From assembly GCA_947623915.1 (NCBI GenBank), contig CANQIB010000019.1:1-44887 (forward strand): a stretch of 44,887 bases of DNA, read 5' to 3'. Source of the DNA: an uncultured Ruminiclostridium sp. (lineage in GTDB: Bacteria > Bacillota > Clostridia > Oscillospirales > Ruminococcaceae). This document shows positions 1 to 7,491 of this stretch, piece by piece (position 1 is the stretch's first letter; the number at the start of each line of letters is the position of its first letter). A program made the translations under genes and the position numbers. A model generated the notes under the pieces. The model saw only the letters and a program-made list of their open reading frames with translations, did not search any database and was not told where the DNA came from.

Positions 1-38
1 TTTCATCACCGCCCTTTTTATTATACCATATTTATTTG

Positions 39-110
39 AAAAAGCCAAGCATTCGCTTGGCTTTTTCGACAGTCTGACAGCCGCGCTTAATGTAAGCGCG
101 GCTGTTTTAT
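39..110 (+). terminator. Two tandem hairpins, probable terminators of an upstream gene
   Basis: The first hairpin (about 41-67) has arms AAAGCCAAGC and GCTTGGCTTT around ATTC and is followed by T residues. The second (77-105) is a perfect 13-bp stem, ACAGCCGCGCTTA with TAAGCGCGGCTGT and a 3-nt loop, followed by a T-rich tract. They separate whatever lies left of the window from the lichenase gene. Nothing coding is seen in 1-228. Confidence 0.75.
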
Positions 111-171
111 TTTATTGCAAAAAAATATAAAAAAGGTTAAAAAAGCGATATAACAAAACCCGCCGAAACGG

Positions 172-218
172 TATAATCAAAACGTAAGGACGCAAAGTTC
201 CTCACACAAACTGTTAGG
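172..218 (+). promoter_or_regulatory. Promoter -10 and ribosome-binding site of the lichenase gene
   Basis: A perfect TATAAT lies at 172-177. No good -35 hexamer is present 16-18 bp upstream, so an activator may be needed. A TTAGGAGG ribosome-binding site ends about 10 nt before the ATG at 229. Confidence 0.5.
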
Positions 219-228
219 AGGCTATGAA

Positions 229-1008
229 ATGAAAAGAATAAATATCTGCTGTATGCTTGCGATATGTCTGAGCTTTATGCTCTCCGCTTGTTCCGAACAG
301 GCGGACACGCAGTCCGCGCAGGGCGGCGAAAGCGCAACATCTGCGACCGAAACGGAGAGCTTTGTTGACGACGGAAATGTGAACGCCGATTTTTCAAAGG
401 GCGAATCCCCCTTGTTTGAAAAGTCCAACGGCTGGAGCAACGGCGGAATGTTCAACTGCACCTGGCGCGACTACAACGTGGCGTTTGAAAACGGCACTAT
501 GCAGCTCACCATAGACACCGACGGCGAGGAGGACACATACTCCGGCGCGGAATACCGCTCAAAGCAATTTTACGGCTACGGTATGTACGAGGTGTCCATG
601 AAGCCGATAAAGAACGACGGCGTGGTTTCCTCATTCTTCACCTATACCGGCCCGTCGGACAACAACCCGTGGGACGAGATAGACATTGAATTTTTGGGCA
701 AGGACACCACAACGGTACAGTTCAATTACTTTACCGACGGAGAGGGAAATCACGAAAAGGTATACGATCTCGGCTTTGACGCTACCGAGGATTTCCACAC
801 CTACGGCTTTAAGTGGGCAAAGGACAGCATCACATGGTATGTCGACGGAAAAGAAGTACATAAAGTCACCGAGGATATACCCGTCACCGAAAGCAAGATA
901 ATGATGAACGTCTGGAACGGTCTTGGCGTTGACGAATGGCTGAAAGAATACGACGGCACCACTCCCCTCACCGCCGAATATCAATGGGTAAAATTCACAA
1001 AGGAATGA
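229..1008 (+). CDS. GH16 lichenase-type beta-1,3-1,4-glucanase, lipoprotein
   Basis: Secreted endo-glucanase of glycoside hydrolase family 16 that should cut mixed-linkage beta-glucans outside the cell. Residues 1-20 are a lipoprotein signal with lipobox LSAC, so Cys21 is the likely lipidation site, followed by a polar Ser/Thr/Glu linker to about residue 55. The catalytic motif DEIDIEF is seen, with Glu150 as predicted nucleophile, Asp152 assisting and Glu154 as acid/base. The flanking stretches [19 protein letters not shown] and FHTYGFKW are typical of bacterial lichenases. At 259 residues it is a single catalytic domain without dockerin or binding module. It stands alone, with its own -10 box and terminator, and converges on a minus-strand lipoprotein gene. 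Confidence 0.95.
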   Translation: MKRINICCMLAICLSFMLSACSEQADTQSAQGGESATSATETESFVDDGNVNADFSKGESPLFEKSNGWSNGGMFNCTWRDYNVAFENGTMQLTIDTDGEEDTYSGAEYRSKQFYGYGMYEVSMKPIKNDGVVSSFFTYTGPSDNNPWDEIDIEFLGKDTTTVQFNYFTDGEGNHEKVYDLGFDATEDFHTYGFKWAKDSITWYVDGKEVHKVTEDIPVTESKIMMNVWNGLGVDEWLKEYDGTTPLTAEYQWVKFTKE

Positions 1009-1018
1009 CATAAAGCAC

Positions 1019-1047
1019 AAAAAGAGCCGCTTGCGGCTCTTTTTTTA
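1019..1047 (+). terminator. Terminator of the lichenase gene
   Basis: Stem AGAGCCG/CGGCTCT with a CTTG loop, followed by seven T residues. This convergent junction does not carry the palindromic element found at four others. Confidence 0.85.
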
Positions 1048-1075
1048 TTACTTGCTTGCGTATTACTTGCTTGCG
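1046..1075. repeat. 15-bp perfect tandem duplication at the end of a lipoprotein gene
   Basis: The unit TATTACTTGCTTGCG is present twice in a row and covers the stop codon of the minus-strand lipoprotein gene. Because 15 bp is five codons, a second in-frame stop follows the first. It looks like a recent slippage event with no effect on the protein. Confidence 0.8.
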
Positions 1076-1833
1076 GCGTATGACCTGACATACTCGCCGT
1101 CGGCATCTTTATATTCCAATCTGAACACATAATCTGTTTCGCCGTCTATCATGGGATATACCGACCGTTGCTTTACAACGTCGCCGGGGTGGATATCTTC
1201 CTCGCTCTTGCCTAAAGTATCCTCCGTTACGTCGGTAGTAGAGCCTACGCCGAGATATAAAGTGCCGTCCTTTTCAAAGCCGCCTCCGTTCGGCTTTTCC
1301 GCATACAGCGTAAGGCTGCTTACTCTTATTCCCGTATCAGACTCGGTGTAATCTTCGGGGTACTTTATCTCGTAATCCACCGCATAGTATTTGATAAAAT
1401 CCTCCTCCGGCTGCTCTAATATCCAGAAGTTCCCGCCGTCGTTGTACGCGTCTACCGAGGGCTGTCCGTCAGGGTCAACGCTTAATATACGCCAGTAGAT
1501 GACCTCCTGCTCGTCCGATTCGTAATTATGTACCATAGATTTTACCCATTCTCCCAAGGGCGCGGGCGAGTACGGGTCGGTGTACTGCTCTTTATCGGCG
1601 TTTGCCGCTCCGCCCGACTCTTCCGCGCCGCTTTCCTGAACGGACGCGTCGGACGTTTCGCCTCCCTCGCTTATCTCACCGCCGCTTTCGATATTGCCTT
1701 GCTCCGACTGTACGTCGGTACTGTTTATATCGCTCGGTTCGTTCGATACCGTGCCTGTGCTTTCGGAGCAAGCGCACAGTCCGAAGCATACAGCGCCGCA
1801 AAGCAACGCCGCAAGGATATGTTTTGACCTCAT
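1063..1833 (-). CDS. Predicted lipoprotein of unknown function
   Basis: I do not recognise a family. From Met at 1833 the protein has about 256 residues, a signal peptide with a cysteine lipobox (LCACSES) and an acidic Ser/Glu/Gly-rich linker to about residue 80. A globular part rich in Tyr, Trp and Asp follows, probably on the outer face of the membrane. I chose 1833 rather than an upstream ATG because GGGAGG lies just upstream and a normal signal peptide begins there. It sits downstream of the LytTR/GHKL pair on the same strand but has its own promoter, so it may or may not belong to that regulon. Confidence 0.75.
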   Translation of the reverse strand: MRSKHILAALLCGAVCFGLCACSESTGTVSNEPSDINSTDVQSEQGNIESGGEISEGGETSDASVQESGAEESGGAANADKEQYTDPYSPAPLGEWVKSMVHNYESDEQEVIYWRILSVDPDGQPSVDAYNDGGNFWILEQPEEDFIKYYAVDYEIKYPEDYTESDTGIRVSSLTLYAEKPNGGGFEKDGTLYLGVGSTTDVTEDTLGKSEEDIHPGDVVKQRSVYPMIDGETDYVFRLEYKDADGEYVRSYAASK

Positions 1834-1867
1834 TGTGGTTATCCTCCCAAAAAAATTTTGTAAGAAG

Positions 1868-1896
1868 ATAATAACATATCGTTTCGGCAAGGTCAA
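1868..1896 (-). promoter_or_regulatory. Promoter of the lipoprotein gene
   Basis: Read on the minus strand: TTGACC (1896-1891), 17-bp spacer, TATTAT (1873-1868). The predicted transcript starts about 30 nt before the ATG at 1833. Confidence 0.6.
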
Positions 1897-1914
1897 CGGA
1901 TTTCGCGTATTCGG

Positions 1915-3207
1915 TCAAACGGCTTGGATATTCGGCAGGAATATGCTTAGTTCAAAATATCCGTCCTGCTCCGAGATGACCATATCGCCGCCGTATTTTT
2001 CGCAGACGGCTTTCATGTTTTCTATACCGAAACCGTGTAAAAAGACGTTGTCCTTTGCGCCCTTTGCCGCCTTTTTTTCTTTCGCGGTGCTGTTTTTTAC
2101 ATAGACGGAGATACCGCCCGCCACGGGAAGAACGCGTATCTCCAGCGCGCGGGCTTTCCTGTCGTCTATACGGCGACATTCTTCTATAGCGTTGTCTATC
2201 GCGTTTCCGAGCAGTATGCAGAAATCTATCTCATCTACTCCGCCGAGGCTGTCCAGCACCACCGAAACGTATCTGCTGTCGCAAAGACCGTTTATTTCCT
2301 CCAGCTTAGCTTTAAGCAAAGCGTCCACCGTCGGTATCCCCGACGAACGTTCGGACGAGCCGGCTATTTTCTCGGTATATTCGCGCAGCTTTTGCTGTGC
2401 TTCTTCTATCCTGCCCTGTTCAAGATAAGAGTTTACCGCCAGCGAGAAATTTTTCACGTCATGGATATTTTTGCCCGCGAGCCTTGCGTTGTCCCTTATA
2501 TTCTCGTACTCCTTGACCTTGAGCTTGTATTGCAGTTCAAGCTCTTTGAGCCGCCGCTGGTATTCCTTATATTTCGTCTGACGGTCGTTTAGGATAAACA
2601 CGGATATGACCGCCGCCGCCATTATCACTATAGCGATGACCGACAGGAAAGCGTTGTTCCTGTCATCTCCCGTGAACATACCGTCTATCAAAAAGACCAT
2701 ATAGAATATTATCAGCACAAAAATTATCAGCAGCGCCGCCGAAAAGCCGCTGTCTACCTCTCCGCGCGGCTTTTTCGCGCCGACAAACAGCTTTACCGCG
2801 ATAAAGGCAATTAGCTTGCTTATCACTATGTCGATGATATACGTCATATCCGTTCCTATTACGCTGCCGACGTTCGTGCCGAGCAGCGCGGCGGTCGCCA
2901 CGCCGGTGATAATTTCCGCAGCACACATCAATATAAAGGTTATCAGCGCGGTATAGGCTCTTTTCAGCAGCCCGCAGTCGTTGCGGTATGATATTATTAT
3001 AATGGCAAGTATGCTGATACCCGCGTTCAGCGGAAATATATCTATAAACAGCGAGTTCACCGACAATAGGACAAACGCCGCGCAGCTCAGTATCGTTTTA
3101 AGGCGGCGGTCGCTTTTCGGCGTTGTAAAAACGCTGTAAAACAGCGAATATATATACACCTCCGCGGCACAGCCCGCAATTACCGTGATGATCCGTAATA
3201 TCTCCAT
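1915..3207 (-). CDS. GHKL-type (AgrC/VirS-like) sensor histidine kinase
   Basis: Membrane sensor kinase of the HPK10 class that pairs with LytTR regulators. About six hydrophobic segments fill residues 1-207, followed by a charged helical linker. The phosphoacceptor box contains IHDVKNF with His249, matching the HDxKN pattern of AgrC-type kinases. The ATPase part has the N box LLGNAIDNAIEEC and a glycine-rich HGFGIENM near the end. It starts one nucleotide after the regulator gene's stop codon, so the two are co-transcribed. No autoinducer-peptide gene was found nearby, so the ligand is unknown. Confidence 0.9.
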   Translation of the reverse strand: MEILRIITVIAGCAAEVYIYSLFYSVFTTPKSDRRLKTILSCAAFVLLSVNSLFIDIFPLNAGISILAIIIISYRNDCGLLKRAYTALITFILMCAAEIITGVATAALLGTNVGSVIGTDMTYIIDIVISKLIAFIAVKLFVGAKKPRGEVDSGFSAALLIIFVLIIFYMVFLIDGMFTGDDRNNAFLSVIAIVIMAAAVISVFILNDRQTKYKEYQRRLKELELQYKLKVKEYENIRDNARLAGKNIHDVKNFSLAVNSYLEQGRIEEAQQKLREYTEKIAGSSERSSGIPTVDALLKAKLEEINGLCDSRYVSVVLDSLGGVDEIDFCILLGNAIDNAIEECRRIDDRKARALEIRVLPVAGGISVYVKNSTAKEKKAAKGAKDNVFLHGFGIENMKAVCEKYGGDMVISEQDGYFELSIFLPNIQAV

Positions 3208-3208
3208 G

Positions 3209-3910
3209 TCACGCCCCCGAAAGATAAAGATTAAGCTCCGATAAAAACGACTTGTATGCCCGCCTGCTGATATACTTTGTTTCTCCGTTATCCAGCTCCA
3301 CGGCGGAGGAGGTAACGCGCCTTACATGGCAGAGATTTACGATGATACCCTGCTCTATCTTGGAAAATCCCAGCTTTGACAGCTTCTTTTCCGCCTCCTT
3401 TACGGTATCGTTGTACAGATATTCTTTGTCGGCGGTCTTTACCGAAAGATGCCTGCCGCTGGTCTCTATATAAATTATGTCGGAGGACCTTAATATCACC
3501 TTTTCATGTCCGTAATTTATCTCAAACGCGCTTTGTCTTAAAGCTATCGTCTTTATCGCTCTGTTCAGCTCGTGGCGCAGGTCGTCGTACTCTATGGGCT
3601 TGAACATATACTGAAACGCGTTGATATAAAACGCCTCGCTCACATACTTTTTATGAGCGGTAGTAAAAATTATAAGAGGACTTCCGCCGACGGCGCAGAT
3701 ACGCTTTGCCGCCTCTATCCCGCTTATCCCGTCCAGCTCTATATCAAGAAATACAATATCGAATCTTTCGCCCTTGTCGTACTTTTCCAGCAGCAGCTCC
3801 GCGCTTTGCGCGTAAAACGTTTCCGTCTTGTATTCGCTCATGCCGTTAAAATAATGTTTTATCTTTTCGATACATTCTCTTTCATCGTCAACGACCGCTA
3901 TGCGTATCAT
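3209..3910 (-). CDS. LytTR-family response regulator (AgrA/VirR type)
   Basis: Cytoplasmic transcription regulator. The receiver domain (residues 1-120) has the acidic pair Asp8/Asp9 and phosphoacceptor Asp56 in VFLDIELDG. The LytTR DNA-binding domain occupies about 130-233, with ERxSxRKY-like chemistry replaced by typical LytTR stretches such as IIYIETSGRHLSV and KLGFSKIEQGIIVNL. It is the first gene of a two-gene operon with the GHKL kinase. LytTR proteins bind paired direct repeats about two helical turns apart, and such a pair lies directly upstream, which suggests autoregulation. Confidence 0.93.
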   Translation of the reverse strand: MIRIAVVDDERECIEKIKHYFNGMSEYKTETFYAQSAELLLEKYDKGERFDIVFLDIELDGISGIEAAKRICAVGGSPLIIFTTAHKKYVSEAFYINAFQYMFKPIEYDDLRHELNRAIKTIALRQSAFEINYGHEKVILRSSDIIYIETSGRHLSVKTADKEYLYNDTVKEAEKKLSKLGFSKIEQGIIVNLCHVRRVTSSAVELDNGETKYISRRAYKSFLSELNLYLSGA

Positions 3911-3941
3911 GCCATCACCCGTTTTAATAATGTTTTATGCT

Positions 3942-3993
3942 ATTTTATCACAAGTTTCCTTTTTTGTCCAGTCATCTCCCTTTTTTGTCCGGT
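3942..3993 (-). promoter_or_regulatory. Promoter region with paired 21-bp-spaced direct repeats (candidate LytTR site)
   Basis: On the minus strand the 15-mer ACYGGACAAAAAAGG occurs twice, at 3993-3979 and 3972-3958, exactly 21 bp apart. A -10-like TAAAAT (3947-3942) follows 10 bp after the promoter-proximal repeat, so that repeat occupies the -35 position. This is the usual geometry of sites bound by LytTR regulators. That this regulator binds here is inference. Confidence 0.6.
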
Positions 3994-4006
3994 CCCTGAC
4001 ATAAAA

Positions 4007-4038
4007 ACCGACCCGCACTGGTTTATAGTGCGGGTCGG
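4007..4038 (-). terminator. Terminator of the sugar-binding protein gene
   Basis: Twelve-bp stem, CCGACCCGCACT with AGTGCGGGTCGG, and a 7-nt loop. Read on the minus strand it is followed by a T run (AAAAA at 4003-4007 on the plus strand). Confidence 0.85.
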
Positions 4039-4067
4039 CTCCATTTAAGGAGGAGAAACAATGAAAT

Positions 4068-5477
4068 TTACTTTTTTATTTTTTCAAGCTCTTGATTTAC
4101 CTTGTCTATCTCCGCCTGTACCGCGGGCTTCATGGATTCCTTGGTCTGAGTCCAGGATACACCGTTGTTAAAGGTCTCTTTCATGGGGTTATTTACAAGG
4201 TCGGACAGCTTAGCCGATACAGCGTTGTAGAATTCAAATACAGGATGTTCAGCGGTCATGTCGACTATCTTCTGCTGCATCTCGTACATATCTTCGTTCC
4301 AATGATAATCCTCAAATATCTGAGTTCTGCTTATCTCCTTAGCGGTCTCGTCGTCTCTTGCGAGCATCGCGCATTTAAGGTAAGCGCCCACGCCCTCGGG
4401 GTTCTTTGCGCCCGCGCAAAGCGAGAAGCCGGTTATTGCCGCGGGCAGATAATAATCGTCTACATAAGGACATTTGGGCATCGGCACGAACATGATGTCC
4501 TCATAATCGCCGTAATCCTCGTTGAAAGTGGAGGTGTACAGCGCCCAGATACCTACGGGATAGAACAGCGTTTTGCCCGCCTTTACCGCGGAGGGATTTA
4601 CCTGCCAGCCGTTTACCGCCTTATCTACCGGCAGCTTTTCGTTTTTGAGCTGGAGCATATAGTTCTGAGCCTTTTCTATAAGCGGATCGTCAAGGTTCTG
4701 TACTATCTCGCCGTCTACCACGTCTATATAAGGTACGCCCGTGGTGAGCGAGATGGCGCTTTCAAACCACCAGCCGTCCAGCGCCGCCTGATCCTCGGCG
4801 TTGTCGCAGAACTTTTTCATCATATCATAGAGGGTATCCCAGTTCCAGTTGCCCTCTTCGAGCAAGTCGGCGGGATCGTCAAGGTTGTTTTCCTCTACTC
4901 TTCTTCTGTTGTATATCATTACAACTCCGGCGTCAGCCGAAACGGCGGCGACATAATGTCCGTTGTTGAACATGAATTTGTCGTTTATCGTTTTCATGGG
5001 AGCCCAAAGCTCGCTGTCAAACTCCACATAATCGTCCATGGGCTGGAATATGTTTTTGTAAACTCCCATCGGGAATACGTCGAGGTCGCCCGCGCTGAAC
5101 ATATCGGGCGCTTCGTCGGAGGCTATAAGCGTGGACAGCCTGGTGAAACGCTCGTCAAACGTGCAGTTTATGTTCTCTATCTTGCCGCCGTACACGTTCT
5201 CAAACATTTGCAGCTCGACTGATTTGGGCTTGCCCTTTTGAGGGTTAAGGTCCCAGTCCGCCAACAGAGTAGTCACCAGAGGATTTTCCAGCTTCTCCGC
5301 TCCCTCTATCTCTATCTCTTCGATCTTGGACTGCTCTTCCTCGTTGAAAGTCGCGGGCGGCTCCGAAGAAACGACGTCATTCCCGCTCTCACCGCTGCTG
5401 CTGCACGCAGTCACGCTTGTCAGGCAGGCTGCCGCCGCCAACGCAAGCGCGGTTATCTTTTTAACCTTGGTCGTCAT
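4068..5477 (-). CDS. ABC-transporter extracellular solute-binding lipoprotein (sugar type)
   Basis: Family 1 carbohydrate-binding protein that would deliver oligosaccharides to an ABC importer from the outer face of the membrane. Residues 1-24 are a lipoprotein signal with lipobox TAC and Cys25. The mature part has family-typical stretches such as LLADWDL, GNWNWDTLYDMMKKF and AGKTLFYPVG, and a C-terminal helix rich in Lys/Glu. Length (469) is normal. No permease or ATPase gene for sugar import lies in the window, so it is an orphan. An AraC-type regulator is divergently transcribed next to it and is the best candidate for its control. Confidence 0.92.
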   Translation of the reverse strand: MTTKVKKITALALAAAACLTSVTACSSSGESGNDVVSSEPPATFNEEEQSKIEEIEIEGAEKLENPLVTTLLADWDLNPQKGKPKSVELQMFENVYGGKIENINCTFDERFTRLSTLIASDEAPDMFSAGDLDVFPMGVYKNIFQPMDDYVEFDSELWAPMKTINDKFMFNNGHYVAAVSADAGVVMIYNRRRVEENNLDDPADLLEEGNWNWDTLYDMMKKFCDNAEDQAALDGWWFESAISLTTGVPYIDVVDGEIVQNLDDPLIEKAQNYMLQLKNEKLPVDKAVNGWQVNPSAVKAGKTLFYPVGIWALYTSTFNEDYGDYEDIMFVPMPKCPYVDDYYLPAAITGFSLCAGAKNPEGVGAYLKCAMLARDDETAKEISRTQIFEDYHWNEDMYEMQQKIVDMTAEHPVFEFYNAVSAKLSDLVNNPMKETFNNGVSWTQTKESMKPAVQAEIDKVNQELEKIKK

Positions 5478-5600
5478 GTTATTTCTTTCCTTTCGATTAT
5501 TTTTCCGGCCGATTTAGCTTTCGGTCGGGAGATCATCTATATTTTAACGCTTTTTTGCCCCGTTTCGTATCATTTTTTTAAGTTAAATGTCAAAAGTTTA

Positions 5601-5629
5601 TTGCTAATTTCCGCAAAAAGTGTTATACT
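5601..5629 (+). promoter_or_regulatory. Promoter of the AraC-type regulator gene
   Basis: TTGCTA (5601-5606), 17-bp spacer, TATACT (5624-5629), then AGGGGGAAAG as ribosome-binding site before the ATG at 5664. Confidence 0.7.
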
Positions 5630-5663
5630 TAAAAAAACGAACGCGCGACAGGGGGAAAGCTGT

Positions 5664-6404
5664 ATGAAGATAAACGACCAACTCAGCCAAACGATGTTCG
5701 ACAGCCGCGAAAATATGGAAAGTCATCTCGCTTACGAACGCGAAATGAAATTTTTCGAGGCGATAAAAAACGGCGACGCCGACGAGGCAAAACGCCTGTT
5801 CAAGCCCCTGTCGGGGGAGGGCTTCGGAAAGCTGAGCCGCGACCCGCTCACCGACCGCAAATACCACCTTATAATAACGGTCGCTTTCATTACAAGATAT
5901 GTGATAGAGGGCGGCATGGATATGGAGACCGCCTACAGCCTCAGCGACATCTATATAAATCAGGTGGACAAATGCACCTGCGTAGACGAAGTGGACCTTA
6001 TCCACCGAAATCTGATAGACGATTACATAGAACGTATGCGGGTCATTTCCAAAAAGGGGCTGTACTCAAAGCCCGTCACGCTTTGCCTTGACCACATAAC
6101 CAAAAATCTCCACGGAAAGATAACGCTGGAGGAGCTGGCGCAGGTGTCGGGACTCAGCGCGCCGTACCTGTCAAAGCTGTTCCACAGCGAAACGGGAATG
6201 ACCGTATCGCATTATATTTCCGAAAAACGGACGGAGGCGGCGGAAAATCTTCTGAAATTCTCGGAATATTCCAACATAGAAATTTCCAACTACCTCGGTT
6301 TCAGCTCCGAGAGCCACTTTATCCAGACCTTTAAAAAGAATACCGGCTACACCCCCAAGGAGTACCGAAAAAAATATTTCCGCGTCCATTGGGGCGAAAA
6401 ATAA
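5664..6404 (+). CDS. AraC-family transcriptional regulator
   Basis: DNA-binding regulator with a C-terminal double helix-turn-helix (about residues 145-240). It shows the family signatures ITLEELAQVSGLSAPYLSKLF and GFSSESHFIQTFKKNTGYTPKEYRKK (each quoted only in part here). The N-terminal 140 residues are helical and unlike cupin sensors, resembling instead the alpha-helical regulators found beside ABC sugar transporters in Clostridia. The open frame extends upstream to 5238, but 5664 is the likely start because promoter and ribosome-binding site precede it and the upstream part lies antisense to the binding-protein gene. Divergence from that gene suggests it controls sugar uptake. Confidence 0.88.
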   Translation: MKINDQLSQTMFDSRENMESHLAYEREMKFFEAIKNGDADEAKRLFKPLSGEGFGKLSRDPLTDRKYHLIITVAFITRYVIEGGMDMETAYSLSDIYINQVDKCTCVDEVDLIHRNLIDDYIERMRVISKKGLYSKPVTLCLDHITKNLHGKITLEELAQVSGLSAPYLSKLFHSETGMTVSHYISEKRTEAAENLLKFSEYSNIEISNYLGFSSESHFIQTFKKNTGYTPKEYRKKYFRVHWGEK

Positions 6405-6521
6405 GTTGTGATTTTTATAAAAAAATTAAAATCATGATATGTTTGGACTTCCGATTGTGATATTATATAGCCGTAAGGAGAAAGACCTCTCCGAAAATAA
6501 TACCATGAAAGGAAAATTATC

Positions 6522-7199
6522 ATGAAATCTTTAAAAGTTTTAGCAGGTGTGACCGCAGCGGCAGCTGCAATATCCGCAATGGCGGTAGGAGCGTTCGCTT
6601 ATGACATCAACACCGACCTTATGACCGGCTGGTCCGCATCGGTAGTTATTCCCGCATCGGAATTTGAGAATGTTACCGAGGACACCACTATCACCATTAC
6701 CTACAAGACCGACGATACCCTTTCCGGCAACGAAGCATACTGGTGCATCAAGCCCCATCGTCAGGATCTTGAAACATGGCAGTTTATGGCCGACTGGAAA
6801 GGCGTTACCCTCTCCGACGCGGGCGACAGCTATTCGGTAGATGTTGACAGCAGCGAAATAAAGTTCAGACTTTCCGCAGACCCCGTTACCATCAACGGCG
6901 AGGAAGTTTGCGGCAGCCTTGAGGCGGCAAAGATAAACGGTATCGCATTTATGGGACACGGCTTGGAGCTGCTCACGATGACCTTCTCCGACGAGCCTCT
7001 TGACGATCCCGCCGACACGAATACCGACGCTACCGACGAAGACAACGTTTCCGACGACGCTGATACTCAGGACACCCCCACCGCGGGCGATTGCGACTCC
7101 AAGCCTAACACCAACACCGGCGCAGAGAGCATAGCAATAGCGGCAGGCGTTGCTGTTATCGCAGCGGGCGCGGCAGTTGTCAGCAGAAAAAGAAAGTAA
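6522..7199 (+). CDS. Secreted surface protein with C-terminal wall-anchor-like tail
   Basis: Residues 1-26 are a signal peptide ending AFA. A beta-rich domain of about 130 residues follows, rich in Trp and Thr and resembling a carbohydrate-binding or cohesin-like fold, but I cannot name a family. An Asp/Thr-rich acidic linker spans about 160-190. The tail has PNTNTGAES, a hydrophobic helix and SRKRK, the layout of a sortase substrate with a non-LPXTG motif. AAAGGAAAATT precedes the ATG. The gene is alone and ends at a convergent junction carrying palindromic element copy A. Attachment by a sortase is inference. Confidence 0.7.
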   Translation: MKSLKVLAGVTAAAAAISAMAVGAFAYDINTDLMTGWSASVVIPASEFENVTEDTTITITYKTDDTLSGNEAYWCIKPHRQDLETWQFMADWKGVTLSDAGDSYSVDVDSSEIKFRLSADPVTINGEEVCGSLEAAKINGIAFMGHGLELLTMTFSDEPLDDPADTNTDATDEDNVSDDADTQDTPTAGDCDSKPNTNTGAESIAIAAGVAVIAAGAAVVSRKRK

Positions 7200-7260
7200 T
7201 CAGCAGTAAGAAAGACAAAACGGCGATACGATTCAAAGTTAGAACGGAAAGAAGATAATG

Positions 7261-7288
7261 ATGCCCCTATCCTTTAGGATAGGGGCAT
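7261..7288. terminator. Terminator-like hairpin beside palindromic element copy A
   Basis: Perfect 12-bp stem, ATGCCCCTATCC with GGATAGGGGCAT around TTTA. It lies between the surface-protein gene and element A. No T run follows, because the element begins four bases later. Unlike the other three loci, no second copy is found on the far side. Confidence 0.65.
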
Positions 7289-7292
7289 AATA

Positions 7293-7488
7293 CAGTCTGT
7301 AGAAAAAGGTCAATATAAAGCGGAAGGAAAGAGGAGTTTGAGGGGAAAACCATCAGGGTTTTCACCCTCAAGTTTGATAAGAGCCGCGCAAAGCGCGGCA
7401 AAAATCGAGCGATACCGCTTATGCGGTATTGCCGATTTTTTCAGCTTGTCGGAAAATCCGACCATAGGGAGGGTTTTTCGACAAGCTG
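7293..7488 (-). repeat. Terminator-associated palindromic element, copy A
   Basis: A 196-bp non-coding element in the opposite orientation to copies B-D. It starts CAGTCTGTAGAAAAA and ends TTTTTCGACAAGCTG, so the ends form an imperfect inverted repeat. Inside are four palindromic modules shared with the other copies: the AGCTTGTCGAAAAA end hairpin, an ATACCGC/GCGGTAT hairpin within AATCG/CGATTTTT arms, GCCGCGC/GCGCGGC, and GAGGGTGAAAACC/GGTTTTCCCCTC. The right end lies 3 bp from the stop codon of the next gene. The flanks GCATAATA and TATTATGC are inverted copies of each other. The 7200-7491 gap holds only this element and the hairpin. Confidence 0.85.
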
Positions 7489-7491
7489 ATA

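Noticed and set aside
4047-4159. AAGGAGGAGAAACAATG reading rightward into the end of the sugar-binding protein gene
   Set aside because: The initiation signal is excellent, but the frame is short, Phe/Leu/Pro-rich and antisense to a conserved gene, and no promoter is seen. It may be a remnant or chance.
4092-5222. Long open frame on the plus strand opposite the sugar-binding protein gene
   Set aside because: It has no ribosome-binding site, no family resemblance and an odd Tyr/Val/Arg-rich composition. The minus-strand frame has a lipoprotein signal and clear family motifs. Other long antisense frames (for example 25369-26451, 38895-39947, 39957-40589, 12407-13459) were dropped for the same reason.
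5238-5663. N-terminal extension of the AraC regulator
   Set aside because: The extra 142 codons lie antisense to the binding-protein gene and its promoter region. A good promoter and ribosome-binding site mark the start at 5664.
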